A stretch of DNA of 19,460 nt from Nitrososphaerales archaeon TH703 (lineage in GTDB: Archaea > Thermoproteota > Nitrososphaeria > Nitrososphaerales > Nitrososphaeraceae): positions 1-19,460 of the forward strand of contig JAATVL010000149.1 of the NCBI GenBank assembly GCA_014523525.1, written 5' to 3'. This document shows, piece by piece, positions 7,316 to 14,882 of this stretch. Position numbers and translations under genes: made by a program. Position 1 is the stretch's first letter, and each line of letters opens with the position of its first letter. The notes under the pieces are model-generated. The model was not told where the DNA came from, searched no databases, and saw nothing but the letters and a program-made list of their open reading frames with translations.

Positions 7316-8236
7316 TTAATGGTTTATTTGTTTGAGGTCTTTAATCATTCCTTCAATATATTTTCTGTAATTCTTGTCCACTTCCTGAGCTGCAATCAAT
7401 ATTTTGCTCTTAATTTCCGAAGTCTCTAAGAACATTCTTGTATCCTTTGGAATACAATGACCTCCAATTCCATCTCTAGGTTCCAGAATGTTTACATTCC
7501 ATTTTGTATTTACCGCATCTCTTAATTCTGCAAACGAAATACGATTTGCTTTACAAAACATATAGAGATCTTCGGCGAAAGCAATCTGCAAGTATCTGTC
7601 TGCATTTTCAATTATTTTACTCAATTCTGCTAGTTCTACCGTCGAAACAGAATACATGGGAATGTGAAGACTTCTATATGATTTGGTACCACTATAATAT
7701 TCCAAATCTGACCTTTCTTCATGTTCAACTCCATTATAGAACCTAATGCCTGTTCTAAGACAACAGTCGCAGACGCCACCTATTACCCTTAGCTGATTAA
7801 CACCATGAACATCTTCTTCAAGAGCATACCACCTATGTGGTGCATGAACGACATGAAATCGATGCTCAAGAATTTCGAACATTTTCCTAGTTGTACCTCT
7901 TGGTACGGTACTTTCGATGGATACGAGCTTTCCATTTGAAGCCTCTTTAGCTATCTTTCTCGTAATTGCCATTAATCCGTCAACCTGTGGAGAGGAAATA
8001 TCATCTTCTCTATGTGTGGATATGCATATCATAAAGACATCAACGTCTCTGAAATTCTCTATTTTCTTTATGCCATGCTGCTTTTCAGCATTATCCATGG
8101 TGAGCTGATTGTTGTCATAACCATAAACATCAAATCCCTTTTCTTTAACATATTTCGCGACTGGAAGACCTAGTTGACCCAAGCCTATAACTAGAATTTT
8201 ATCGAACGAGATATCGTCTTTTAAATGATTAATCAT
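7316..8236 (-). CDS. Short UDP-glucose/GDP-mannose dehydrogenase-family protein lacking the C-terminal domain
   Basis: NAD-dependent nucleotide-sugar dehydrogenase family. The Rossmann motif G18-L-G20-Q-L-G23 opens domain 1. The central dimerisation helix has K207 and N211 (ELSKIIENADRY), and GIGGHCIPKD gives the catalytic Cys261 and Asp265, so the four-electron oxidation chemistry looks intact. The protein stops about 40 residues after the active-site Cys. Family members of 420-450 residues continue with a C-terminal sugar-nucleotide-binding domain that is absent here. The usual SPER...PG segment is also replaced by HAPHRWYALEED, followed by an odd CDCC cluster (156-159). The ATG at 8236 is chosen over a TTG at 8266 because GGAGG lies eight bases before it. 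The likely role is surface polysaccharide or glycan precursor synthesis, with an unknown substrate. Confidence 0.8.
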   Translation of the reverse strand: MINHLKDDISFDKILVIGLGQLGLPVAKYVKEKGFDVYGYDNNQLTMDNAEKQHGIKKIENFRDVDVFMICISTHREDDISSPQVDGLMAITRKIAKEASNGKLVSIESTVPRGTTRKMFEILEHRFHVVHAPHRWYALEEDVHGVNQLRVIGGVCDCCLRTGIRFYNGVEHEERSDLEYYSGTKSYRSLHIPMYSVSTVELAELSKIIENADRYLQIAFAEDLYMFCKANRISFAELRDAVNTKWNVNILEPRDGIGGHCIPKDTRMFLETSEIKSKILIAAQEVDKNYRKYIEGMIKDLKQINH

Positions 8237-8244
8237 CTTTTCAG

Positions 8245-8249
8245 CCTCC
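8245..8249 (-). promoter_or_regulatory. Shine-Dalgarno that decides the dehydrogenase start
   Basis: GGAGG on the minus strand, eight bases before the ATG at 8236. It is one of few strong Shine-Dalgarno sites in the window and argues against the longer TTG start at 8266. Confidence 0.65.
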
Positions 8250-8496
8250 AAATAATTTTCAAACAAATGCTATTGTATTAATATTTATCTATTGTCGTCA
8301 GACTTAACATACGCATAGAACATATGTCTATTCAAATTATTATAAATATGTAATAGAAGAAATAACCATAAATTTTAACAATGTAAATCTATTACGATAT
8401 AAATGAATCGAATTTAGCATGAATAAACACTAATTTTGCACTTATTTTTCATTGATTGTTGTATTTTTAATTTTTATCATTACGAAAAAATTGAAC

Positions 8497-8505
8497 AATT
8501 TATTA
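8497..8505 (+). promoter_or_regulatory. TATA box of the redoxin gene
   Basis: AATTTATTA centred about 27 bp before the ATG at 8528, consistent with a leaderless transcript. Confidence 0.45.
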
Positions 8506-8527
8506 GTCATATCTTGGAAGTATCTGC

Positions 8528-9076
8528 ATGGCAAAAACATTGTCGAGTCAAACCCTAAAAAGAAATGATAATGCTCCCTCATTCAGATTAATGGGAACAG
8601 ATAACAAATTCTATTCCCTTGAGGATTTCAAAAGTAAGTGCCTGTTGATAGTTTTTATTTGCAATCATTGTCCCTACGTTAAAGCACGTATAGGTGATTT
8701 AGTTACTCTTCAGAGAAACTTTCCGAAGTCAGAATTACAAATTGTCGGGATAAATAGTAATGACCCATCTTATCAGGATGAAGGCTTTGAGAACATGATC
8801 AAGTTTTTCAAAGAAAATAACTTGAACTTTCCATACGTTATAGATGATGCACAACAAATTGCAAGATCATATGGAGCTGTCTGTACACCAGATCCATTTT
8901 TGTTTGATCAAAACAGAAGGCTTGTGTTTCATGGAAAAATAAATGATGCAATGGAACCAGAGATGACTCCACAAGTGCATGTAATGGAAAACAACATCAG
9001 AAAAATATTGAACGGAGAAATAATAGAAAAAGATTTTGATCCATCTATTGGCTGTTCAATTAAGTGGAAATCGTAA
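8528..9076 (+). CDS. Thioredoxin-fold peroxiredoxin-like (AhpC/TSA) protein
   Basis: A 182-residue cytosolic redoxin with no signal peptide. Its thioredoxin-like active site is C45-N-H-C48-P-Y (IVFICNHCPYVKARI), preceded by the typical redoxin opening APSFRLMGTDNKFYSLEDF. A later GAVCTPDPFLFD segment has Cys119 and a likely cis-Pro, and the C-terminus ends IGCSIKWK, a hallmark of the PRX-like1 subgroup. Such proteins are thought to reduce peroxides or disulfides; the partner is unknown. It has its own promoter and converges on the etf operon, with only 5 bp between the two stop codons. Confidence 0.9.
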   Translation: MAKTLSSQTLKRNDNAPSFRLMGTDNKFYSLEDFKSKCLLIVFICNHCPYVKARIGDLVTLQRNFPKSELQIVGINSNDPSYQDEGFENMIKFFKENNLNFPYVIDDAQQIARSYGAVCTPDPFLFDQNRRLVFHGKINDAMEPEMTPQVHVMENNIRKILNGEIIEKDFDPSIGCSIKWKS

Positions 9077-9081
9077 ATTAT

Positions 9082-10947
9082 TTAACCATACCTGTAAATG
9101 ATTCCTTTTTCACCTTTTGGATGTCTCCATCTAGTTCCAATAGAACAAGTCCCACATTCCACGCAACCTTCATGTTGTAGCACTACATCTTTTCCTTCAA
9201 GACTATAGCACTTGGTAGGACATAGTAGAATCAGTTTTTTCATGAATTCACTTCTTTTATCCTCCACAGTGATATGTGATTCGCTATCATCATTGTATTG
9301 CAATTTAGCAATTCTTTCTGATATAGGCGGAATTACTGGTGCGTACGAAGAATTGACAATACTTCCAAGTCTGTTTGCCAAAAGGATTGGTATCTGAACA
9401 TACGTCTTTTTTGATTCTATAATTGGTAAAACCTTATCATATCCCAAAAAATTTGCCAGTCGAAGGGCAATTCCCCTCAATCTTTTATTTTTCATAAGTT
9501 TAAGACCAAAACCAAATAAAGGATCAACAGAATCCATGGAAATGTTTCCTGCTACGTTAAGAAATAAAGTTATATAGTCTTCATCGATTCTATTCATTTC
9601 TCGGGTATATGGACTCTCATTAATAAGGGATTCATAGTAATTTCCCATGTAACCTGAATCAAAATTATTTTTTTCTATAGATCGCGAAATTGCAATAGAG
9701 GCTCTTACTGCATCATCGATACCAACATTGAGTCCTTCAATTTTTGGACCGATGAATATCCCACGACCAGCAGCATCTCCAATAAATAAAATATTTTTGT
9801 AATAGGGCTTTTTCATCATGCACCTTTTACCATCAGGAATTAGCTTTGCGCTATATTCAAGCTCTACATAATTATTAACAAATTGTACCCCATACTTTTC
9901 AATTAGGTCTTTTCTAATATTATCAATTTTTGATTTAATATCTTCTATATTTCTGAACTTTCCAGACTCTACCAATTCTACATTATTTTTGGAAAAATAT
10001 TTGTATCTTAATTCATCGTATGTTTTTATTAGTTTACTAACGCTAAGCTGCATTTTGAGTTGATCTTCTTTTGAAAGATCATTGTTGTCCCTTCTTATTG
10101 GGACTTCATCTTTAATATATTCACTAATTAGAGGATTTTTGATTAATTCATCTATGAGCTGTGCTGGAGTAACCGGATTTGAGAGAAGTGAATCATAGTG
10201 ATAGACCGCTCCAAGTGATAATGTTTGGCGATTTGTATAAAGAAATCCACCACCAATATGATTCAATGTGATATCACCTGCAAAAAGATGCGCTGAACCT
10301 TCTGAAGAATTTAGATGAAACCTTTCTTCAATAATATTTTCAGGTAATTTTATGATGACTTTAACACCAAAGTAAACTTCATCTGGTTTGAATTTATCCC
10401 TACCTGCCGTAATTTCGGCAACTTCTGAATTTACTCCATCAGCAGCAATTATTGAATTTACTTGGAATTCTTCTAATTCATTCGTCCTTATAATTGTCTT
10501 ATCCCCCATCCACTGAATATCAGAAACGTGGACTCCAGTGATAATTCCACCACCTTGTTTTTCAGCTGACTCGGAAGCTCGCTCTGCAAGCCAAGGGTTT
10601 AATTTATTTAAAAGAACAGAGAATCCAAAATTTGTTTTGTATTCATGGAGTGGAGTGAGATCCATTGTAAAAATTTTATTCTTGGAGGTAGCGTGCAGTA
10701 AATACTTCTTTATTAATCTCTCTACTGGCGCGTTGGACACAAAATCTGGGCCAAAAACATCCTCAACGTTGTATATCCTTCCATGAGGGTCTTGTTTAGA
10801 ATACAAAATACCACCAGAGACATTTTTGGTGCCTATCCGATCACCTGCTTCAATTAATATCGCGCTTTTATTAAGATCAGATAATTTTTTTAATGCTGAT
10901 AGTCCAGCTGATCCGCCCCCAATTATCGCCACATCATATTCTTCCAA
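9082..10947 (-). CDS. fixC: FixC-FixX fusion: electron-transfer flavoprotein-quinone oxidoreductase with C-terminal ferredoxin domain
   Basis: A 621-residue flavoprotein that should take electrons from the partner EtfAB and deliver them to quinone. Residues 4-35 form the FAD-binding dinucleotide fold (VAIIGGGSAGLSALKKL). The second FAD motif is FIGDAAGRGIFIGPKIEGLNVGI (about 388-410). The C-terminal about 55 residues are a FixX-like domain with Cys576, 580, 595, 598 and 601, in the pattern CPTKC...CVECGTC...WRHPKGEKGI, which would hold a 4Fe-4S cluster. In most bacteria FixC (about 430 aa) and FixX (about 95 aa) are separate. An extra helical, charged segment (about 288-356) interrupts the FixC part. 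The start is a TTG two bases after the etfA stop. It is the third and last gene of the etfB-etfA-fixCX operon. Confidence 0.9.
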   Translation of the reverse strand: MEEYDVAIIGGGSAGLSALKKLSDLNKSAILIEAGDRIGTKNVSGGILYSKQDPHGRIYNVEDVFGPDFVSNAPVERLIKKYLLHATSKNKIFTMDLTPLHEYKTNFGFSVLLNKLNPWLAERASESAEKQGGGIITGVHVSDIQWMGDKTIIRTNELEEFQVNSIIAADGVNSEVAEITAGRDKFKPDEVYFGVKVIIKLPENIIEERFHLNSSEGSAHLFAGDITLNHIGGGFLYTNRQTLSLGAVYHYDSLLSNPVTPAQLIDELIKNPLISEYIKDEVPIRRDNNDLSKEDQLKMQLSVSKLIKTYDELRYKYFSKNNVELVESGKFRNIEDIKSKIDNIRKDLIEKYGVQFVNNYVELEYSAKLIPDGKRCMMKKPYYKNILFIGDAAGRGIFIGPKIEGLNVGIDDAVRASIAISRSIEKNNFDSGYMGNYYESLINESPYTREMNRIDEDYITLFLNVAGNISMDSVDPLFGFGLKLMKNKRLRGIALRLANFLGYDKVLPIIESKKTYVQIPILLANRLGSIVNSSYAPVIPPISERIAKLQYNDDSESHITVEDKRSEFMKKLILLCPTKCYSLEGKDVVLQHEGCVECGTCSIGTRWRHPKGEKGIIYRYG

Positions 10948-10949
10948 GT

Positions 10950-12173
10950 CTATTGACTCCGTATAGATATAGATGACATTTGATTTTTTATCTGGTCAAT
11001 GAATATCGGAATAACCTGCTCCATTCTTCCTTTTATAAAAATATCCGATTCGTCTACAATGGGAGAATTTTCATCAGTATTTATGGAGATTACCATTTCA
11101 GAATCTTTCATTCCAGCAACATGTTGTATGGCTCCACTTAAACCCACTGCAACATAAAGAGTTGGTGTAACCTTGCTCCCACTAGTTCCAATGACCCTAT
11201 CTGGAATCATATATTTTGAATCCAGATTCTGACTCAATTGATATGGTTTTTTCGATAATGGCAAAGTTATTCCTATTTCTGCATCAAGTAGTTCCGCAAA
11301 TTCTTCAACTAGTTTGACATTTTGTTCCGGATTATCTTTAATTCCACGTCCAAAGCTCACTACTATCTTGCAAGTTTCGTAATCGATTTTTCTCTCAATC
11401 ACCCTTCTACTCAATATCTTAATTTTTAGATCTTGGTCTATTTTAGGGGAATATTCTACAATCGTCCCTTTCCTTATATTATCCCTTTCTATCGGCTTAA
11501 ATGCGCCTGGTATTATGCTGCATCCCTGTGGATGATATTCCCTGAGATTTTCTGGGTTTTTGTTATCTAGACATAGTATTGTTGTCCATAAAAAACCAGA
11601 AAAATCTGGACGATACATTTCTAGAGTTTTTTCGTATTTCACAGACTGACCTTTTGTCTTGTGCTCATGTCTAATATCAAGATCACTTATGACTAGCTTA
11701 TTTATATCCGATGCCAAACCTGATTCAAGCTCTGCCAGTACCGTAGAAGACAAGTGTCTCCCAATATTGTCCGCAGCAAAGAACATGTATCTTGGTTTTA
11801 CAAATGTGTTTTCGTATTCAGGTGATATTTCCTTCAAGATTTCCGCATCTTTTGCAATCTGAACTATTACTCTAGTATCGATATCATTTCGAGGATATCT
11901 TAGTTCCTCATGATTAGCATATATTACTGAATCTGCTCCATATGTTACTAATTCATCACATAATTTTCTAACATTACTACCAAGTAATACTGCTACGACC
12001 TTTTCTGATGAATTGTATTTTTGATTAAAATCATCCATCAACCGTCTCGCTTCGCCTAGCATCTCCAAACTTACAGGTACTACCTGGCCTTCAAAATGCT
12101 CGATTATTACATAAATATGTCTATATTTTTCAGTGGTGTTTGATCTACTTTCTTGACCTATCAATTTTGACAT
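10950..12173 (-). CDS. etfA: Electron transfer flavoprotein alpha subunit (FixB-like)
   Basis: A 407-residue FAD-binding subunit of the EtfAB heterodimer. The N-terminal domain (about 18-240) is the alpha/beta fold that pairs with EtfB. The C-terminal FAD domain (about 265-395) has VVSFGRGIKDNPEQN, then IGTSGSKVTPTLYVAVGLSGAIQ and HVAGMKD. These match the highly conserved (T/S)G-x-K-V-x-P...LY-A-G-(I/L)SGAIQH-GM signature that binds FAD. The usual ASR...VD element before that signature, which supplies a flavin-contacting Arg in many ETFs, is not evident here; the region reads TLPLSKKPYQ. Length is greater than the usual 310-330, like other archaeal and Fix-type alpha subunits. It starts with ATG three bases after the etfB stop. 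Confidence 0.92.
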   Translation of the reverse strand: MSKLIGQESRSNTTEKYRHIYVIIEHFEGQVVPVSLEMLGEARRLMDDFNQKYNSSEKVVAVLLGSNVRKLCDELVTYGADSVIYANHEELRYPRNDIDTRVIVQIAKDAEILKEISPEYENTFVKPRYMFFAADNIGRHLSSTVLAELESGLASDINKLVISDLDIRHEHKTKGQSVKYEKTLEMYRPDFSGFLWTTILCLDNKNPENLREYHPQGCSIIPGAFKPIERDNIRKGTIVEYSPKIDQDLKIKILSRRVIERKIDYETCKIVVSFGRGIKDNPEQNVKLVEEFAELLDAEIGITLPLSKKPYQLSQNLDSKYMIPDRVIGTSGSKVTPTLYVAVGLSGAIQHVAGMKDSEMVISINTDENSPIVDESDIFIKGRMEQVIPIFIDQIKNQMSSISIRSQ

Positions 12174-12176
12174 TTT

Positions 12177-13046
12177 TCACTTGCCACTTAGGATTTGGAT
12201 TATTTTTGTTGTTATTGGTGTTAAATTATTTGGATTAGCTGGATCTATGAACTCTGTTTTACGGTTTGTTTTTGCCCTGGGAATTTTTTCTACTCTATAT
12301 ACTATAGTTGGAGAACCCGGTAGTCCTACACGTTTTGGGTCTAGATTTAATTTTTTACTATCGAATATTCTTAAAATTTGACCATTTTCTTCTGAATGTT
12401 TTCTCCCTTCCTTGCTAAGCTTATTTGCTGCTAATCTTTGCGATACAGTATTGAAAATAGACCTATAAGAAGGATCAATAGTTATAAAGACGGGTAGTGG
12501 AGATTCTATTTCTTCAATAATATTATCCATTCCTTGAAGTGAAATCAATCTTTTTGCAATTACCACTTTTCTGTCTAAATCAATATGAAAATCAATGACA
12601 TTGCCAAGGAAAGTATATCCCAACTTCCATGCGGTCTGCGGTCCTGTCTGTCCTGTCTCCCCATCGGAAGCTCGATGTCCAGAAAAGACAATATCAATCT
12701 TATTACCTCCAAACATATTTTCTACTCCGTTCTTGAGTACTTCTGCGGTCGCAAGGGTATCTGCGCCTGCAAACAATCTATCGCTGTATAAGTTGAGTTC
12801 TTCAGCATCAGTCAACACTTGGGCCTGCTTGAGGGCGGATTCTGCAAGGGGTGGACCCATTGTACCGATAGAAATATGCGCGCCGTATTTCACCTTGCAG
12901 TAAAATGCAGCATTGCATGCTATTGCGCTGTGTGGACCCAAAATATTTTTTGTCTCTGCTCTATTTAGTGTGCCATCTGAATTATAACTGACATTACCTT
13001 CTGAAAAATCAGGTTCTAGTTTTATAATAACACTAACATTTAACAA
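12177..13046 (-). CDS. etfB: Electron transfer flavoprotein beta subunit (FixA-like, bifurcating-type motif)
   Basis: A 289-residue beta subunit and first gene of the operon. The nucleotide-binding motifs are clear: DRLFAGADTLATAEVLK (about 89-105) and SGHRASDGETGQTGP (122-136). Canonical ETFs bind structural AMP at a motif like DDxNQTG, while electron-bifurcating ETFs have DGDTAQVGP and bind a second FAD. The DGET...GP version here is closer to the bifurcating type. This suggests, but does not prove, that the complex splits NADH electrons between quinone and low-potential ferredoxin, as FixABCX does. The start is TTG at 13046, about 29 bp after a TATA box, so the transcript is probably leaderless. 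Confidence 0.92.
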   Translation of the reverse strand: MLNVSVIIKLEPDFSEGNVSYNSDGTLNRAETKNILGPHSAIACNAAFYCKVKYGAHISIGTMGPPLAESALKQAQVLTDAEELNLYSDRLFAGADTLATAEVLKNGVENMFGGNKIDIVFSGHRASDGETGQTGPQTAWKLGYTFLGNVIDFHIDLDRKVVIAKRLISLQGMDNIIEEIESPLPVFITIDPSYRSIFNTVSQRLAANKLSKEGRKHSEENGQILRIFDSKKLNLDPKRVGLPGSPTIVYRVEKIPRAKTNRKTEFIDPANPNNLTPITTKIIQILSGK

Positions 13047-13071
13047 ATCTTGGTTCCTTATAGATTATCTT

Positions 13072-13079
13072 AATATAAT
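13072..13079 (-). promoter_or_regulatory. TATA box of the etfB-etfA-fixCX operon
   Basis: ATTATATT on the minus strand, about 29 bp before the TTG start at 13046. No separate promoter is visible at the 2-3 bp junctions further down the operon. Confidence 0.5.
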
Positions 13080-13245
13080 TCTTGATTTTACCGAATTTGT
13101 CATTTTTGATCTTTCTATAATCGACTCATTTTTGCATAATATGATATCAGGGCGTTACTCAAAGATGAATCCTTCAAACATAGGTCTTTTTTATGAATGA
13201 TCTTGACTACAATACCTTTAATTATCATAAATATTATGTGAAGAT

Positions 13246-14214
13246 ATGGTAGATCTCGTTTACGGACGCGGAATAACCGATCTAATACGTGAATTTCCTT
13301 TTTATTTTACTTTTTTTCGCAACATTATTGATATCAAATTATTTCATAAGAAAAGGGTATTGTATGGTTCGGCAGACATAATCAATGTATGCAATCTCCA
13401 TTGTTCTCATTGTTATTGGTGGCTTAATCGGGAAGATGAAAATAATGAACTAAGCGCCCAAGATTGGAGATCGATAATAAGGAATACCTTCAAAAAACAA
13501 CGTCTTTTTGGTGTTACGCTAGTGGGTGGCGAGCCAACCATGCGTCCTGAAGTGATTGATGTTTTCTGCCAAGAAATGCCCGGCAGGGTTTGTGTGGTGA
13601 CAAACGGAACTTTTCCTCTAAAACGGTTTGAGGATCTATATTTTTACTGGGTATCATTAGACGGAACCGAAAAGGTCCATGATAGTATAAGAGGGGAGGG
13701 TACATATCATAAGACGCGTAATACCATTTTGGAATATATTTCCGGACCCCCACGAAAAGGAAAGCCAGCTTGGAAAGATATCTGGATAACAATGACTATT
13801 AATTCATTGAATTATCATACAGTTACAAATTTAGCTGAAGAATGGAAGGATAAAATCAATAAAATTGGCTTTCAGTTCCATACTCCATTTATAAAAGATG
13901 ATCCGTTGTGGTTACCATTTGGGGAAACAAGAAATGAAGTAGTAAATGATATAATCTACCTAAAGAAAAAATATCCAAATTACATCGTAAACACTGAGAA
14001 ACAAATTGCATTAATGAGAGGAAACTGGGGCGGCAATGGAACAATACCAATCCAGTGTCCTTCTTGGGCAATTCTTTCTATGGATCATAAAGGCAGAATC
14101 AAGCAACCATGTTGTATTGGAAGTTCTGACGCAAAAGGACTAAAACCAATATGCGAACAATGCGGACTTGGATGTTATTCCGTGCTTGTTTCGCAGGGCA
14201 TTAAGGGATTCTGA
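13246..14214 (+). CDS. Radical SAM protein with SPASM-like C-terminal cysteine cluster
   Basis: A 322-residue radical S-adenosylmethionine enzyme of unknown substrate. C49-x3-C53-x2-C56 (CNLHCSHCYWW) binds the SAM-cleaving 4Fe-4S cluster. VGGEPTMRPEV (about 93-103) is the GGE motif, and VTNGTFPL and WVSLDGTEKVHDSIRG are the usual following strands. The C-terminal segment has C271, C289, C290, C303, C306 and C310, enough for an auxiliary cluster of the SPASM/twitch type. Such enzymes modify peptides, cofactors or lipids (for example PqqE- or HpnH-like proteins), but nothing here decides which. No small peptide substrate gene is seen nearby. It has its own AT-rich promoter (about 13217-13234), and a strong terminator follows it, so it is probably monocistronic. 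Confidence 0.88.
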   Translation: MVDLVYGRGITDLIREFPFYFTFFRNIIDIKLFHKKRVLYGSADIINVCNLHCSHCYWWLNREDENNELSAQDWRSIIRNTFKKQRLFGVTLVGGEPTMRPEVIDVFCQEMPGRVCVVTNGTFPLKRFEDLYFYWVSLDGTEKVHDSIRGEGTYHKTRNTILEYISGPPRKGKPAWKDIWITMTINSLNYHTVTNLAEEWKDKINKIGFQFHTPFIKDDPLWLPFGETRNEVVNDIIYLKKKYPNYIVNTEKQIALMRGNWGGNGTIPIQCPSWAILSMDHKGRIKQPCCIGSSDAKGLKPICEQCGLGCYSVLVSQGIKGF

Positions 14215-14228
14215 TCATCGTAACGACT

Positions 14229-14268
14229 CATCTGTTATGTGTTAACCATACAGATGTAATGTTTTTTA
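14229..14268 (+). terminator. Stem-loop plus T tract after the radical SAM gene
   Basis: CATCTG-T-TATG pairs with CATA-CAGATG across a 7-base loop (TGTTAAC), with one bulged T, and is followed within 6 bases by TTTTTT. It starts 15 bp after the stop at 14214. The form is that of an intrinsic terminator; in archaea the T tract is the main determinant. Confidence 0.6.
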
Positions 14269-14340
14269 ATAAATTCGAAGTGTTTCTGGTGTGTTATTAG
14301 TTTAAATTAGTTTGCTATTATGAACAATTAACGGTCACCA

Positions 14341-14529
14341 TTGGTTAGAGTATCCAGAAGAATTATGCGGTTTAATTTGTCACAGGACTATAAAGATAAT
14401 CATGAATCAATTGACATAAACAAGTTTGTGTATGGCAGAAAAATTAAGTATAGTTGCGAAAAATGCAACTCTTCATTTACGACATGGAAAGCCTTGCATG
14501 AACACAAAGTCGAAAATCATTCATACTAA
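14341..14529 (+). CDS. Single C2H2 zinc finger mini-protein
   Basis: A 62-residue protein whose C-terminal half is a textbook classical zinc finger: C-x2-C-x3-F-x5-L-x2-H-x4-H, read from CEKCNSSFTTWKALHEHKVENH. The N-terminal half is basic and polar (VRVSRRIMRFNLS). Small archaeal one-finger proteins are generally thought to bind DNA, RNA or a protein partner; the target is unknown. TTG at 14341 lies about 36 bp after an AT-rich TATA-like TTTAAATTA (14301-14309). An internal ATG at 14365 would give a 54-residue version that keeps the finger intact. It converges on the next gene with 14 bp between the stops. Confidence 0.75.
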   Translation: MVRVSRRIMRFNLSQDYKDNHESIDINKFVYGRKIKYSCEKCNSSFTTWKALHEHKVENHSY

Positions 14530-14543
14530 TGCAACTAAATTAA

Positions 14544-14882
14544 CTATTTAGTGAGAATCTTCGTTGCAGGGGTATTCACAATTGACGATTCAATTTCCTT
14601 TAATCTATCCAAGAATCCCTCATTACCACGAATCTCTTCATATGAAGAGTCTGAGCGAAGTTTTTCTACTATTGCAATAACATCATCGTTCGTTACTCCG
14701 TGTTTTTTATCGTATTCAATATATCGTAAAATCTTTACTATTCCTCCGTATTTATAATGCATCTTTTTTTGATATCTTGTCGCATCCGGAGATAGACCCT
14801 TAACATGCTTAATGACTGTGTTTTCCATATGTTTAATATGCCAATCTTTCATGGGAAAATTATTTTGAGTCAAAAGAATCAA
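14544..14882 (-). CDS. Small hypothetical helical protein
   Basis: Unrecognised 112-residue soluble protein. It is predicted mostly alpha-helical and charged, with no signal peptide, membrane segment or metal motif. A conserved-looking middle part (SPDATRYQKKMHYKYGGIVKILRYIEYDKK) is followed by a Glu/Lys-rich helix (DDVIAIVEKLRSD). The TTG start at 14882 sits 25-30 bp after a strong TATA box, which fits a leaderless transcript. ATG at 14852 is an alternative that removes ten residues. Coding is supported by normal composition, the good promoter and convergence with the zinc finger gene. Confidence 0.62.
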   Translation of the reverse strand: MILLTQNNFPMKDWHIKHMENTVIKHVKGLSPDATRYQKKMHYKYGGIVKILRYIEYDKKHGVTNDDVIAIVEKLRSDSSYEEIRGNEGFLDRLKEIESSIVNTPATKILTK

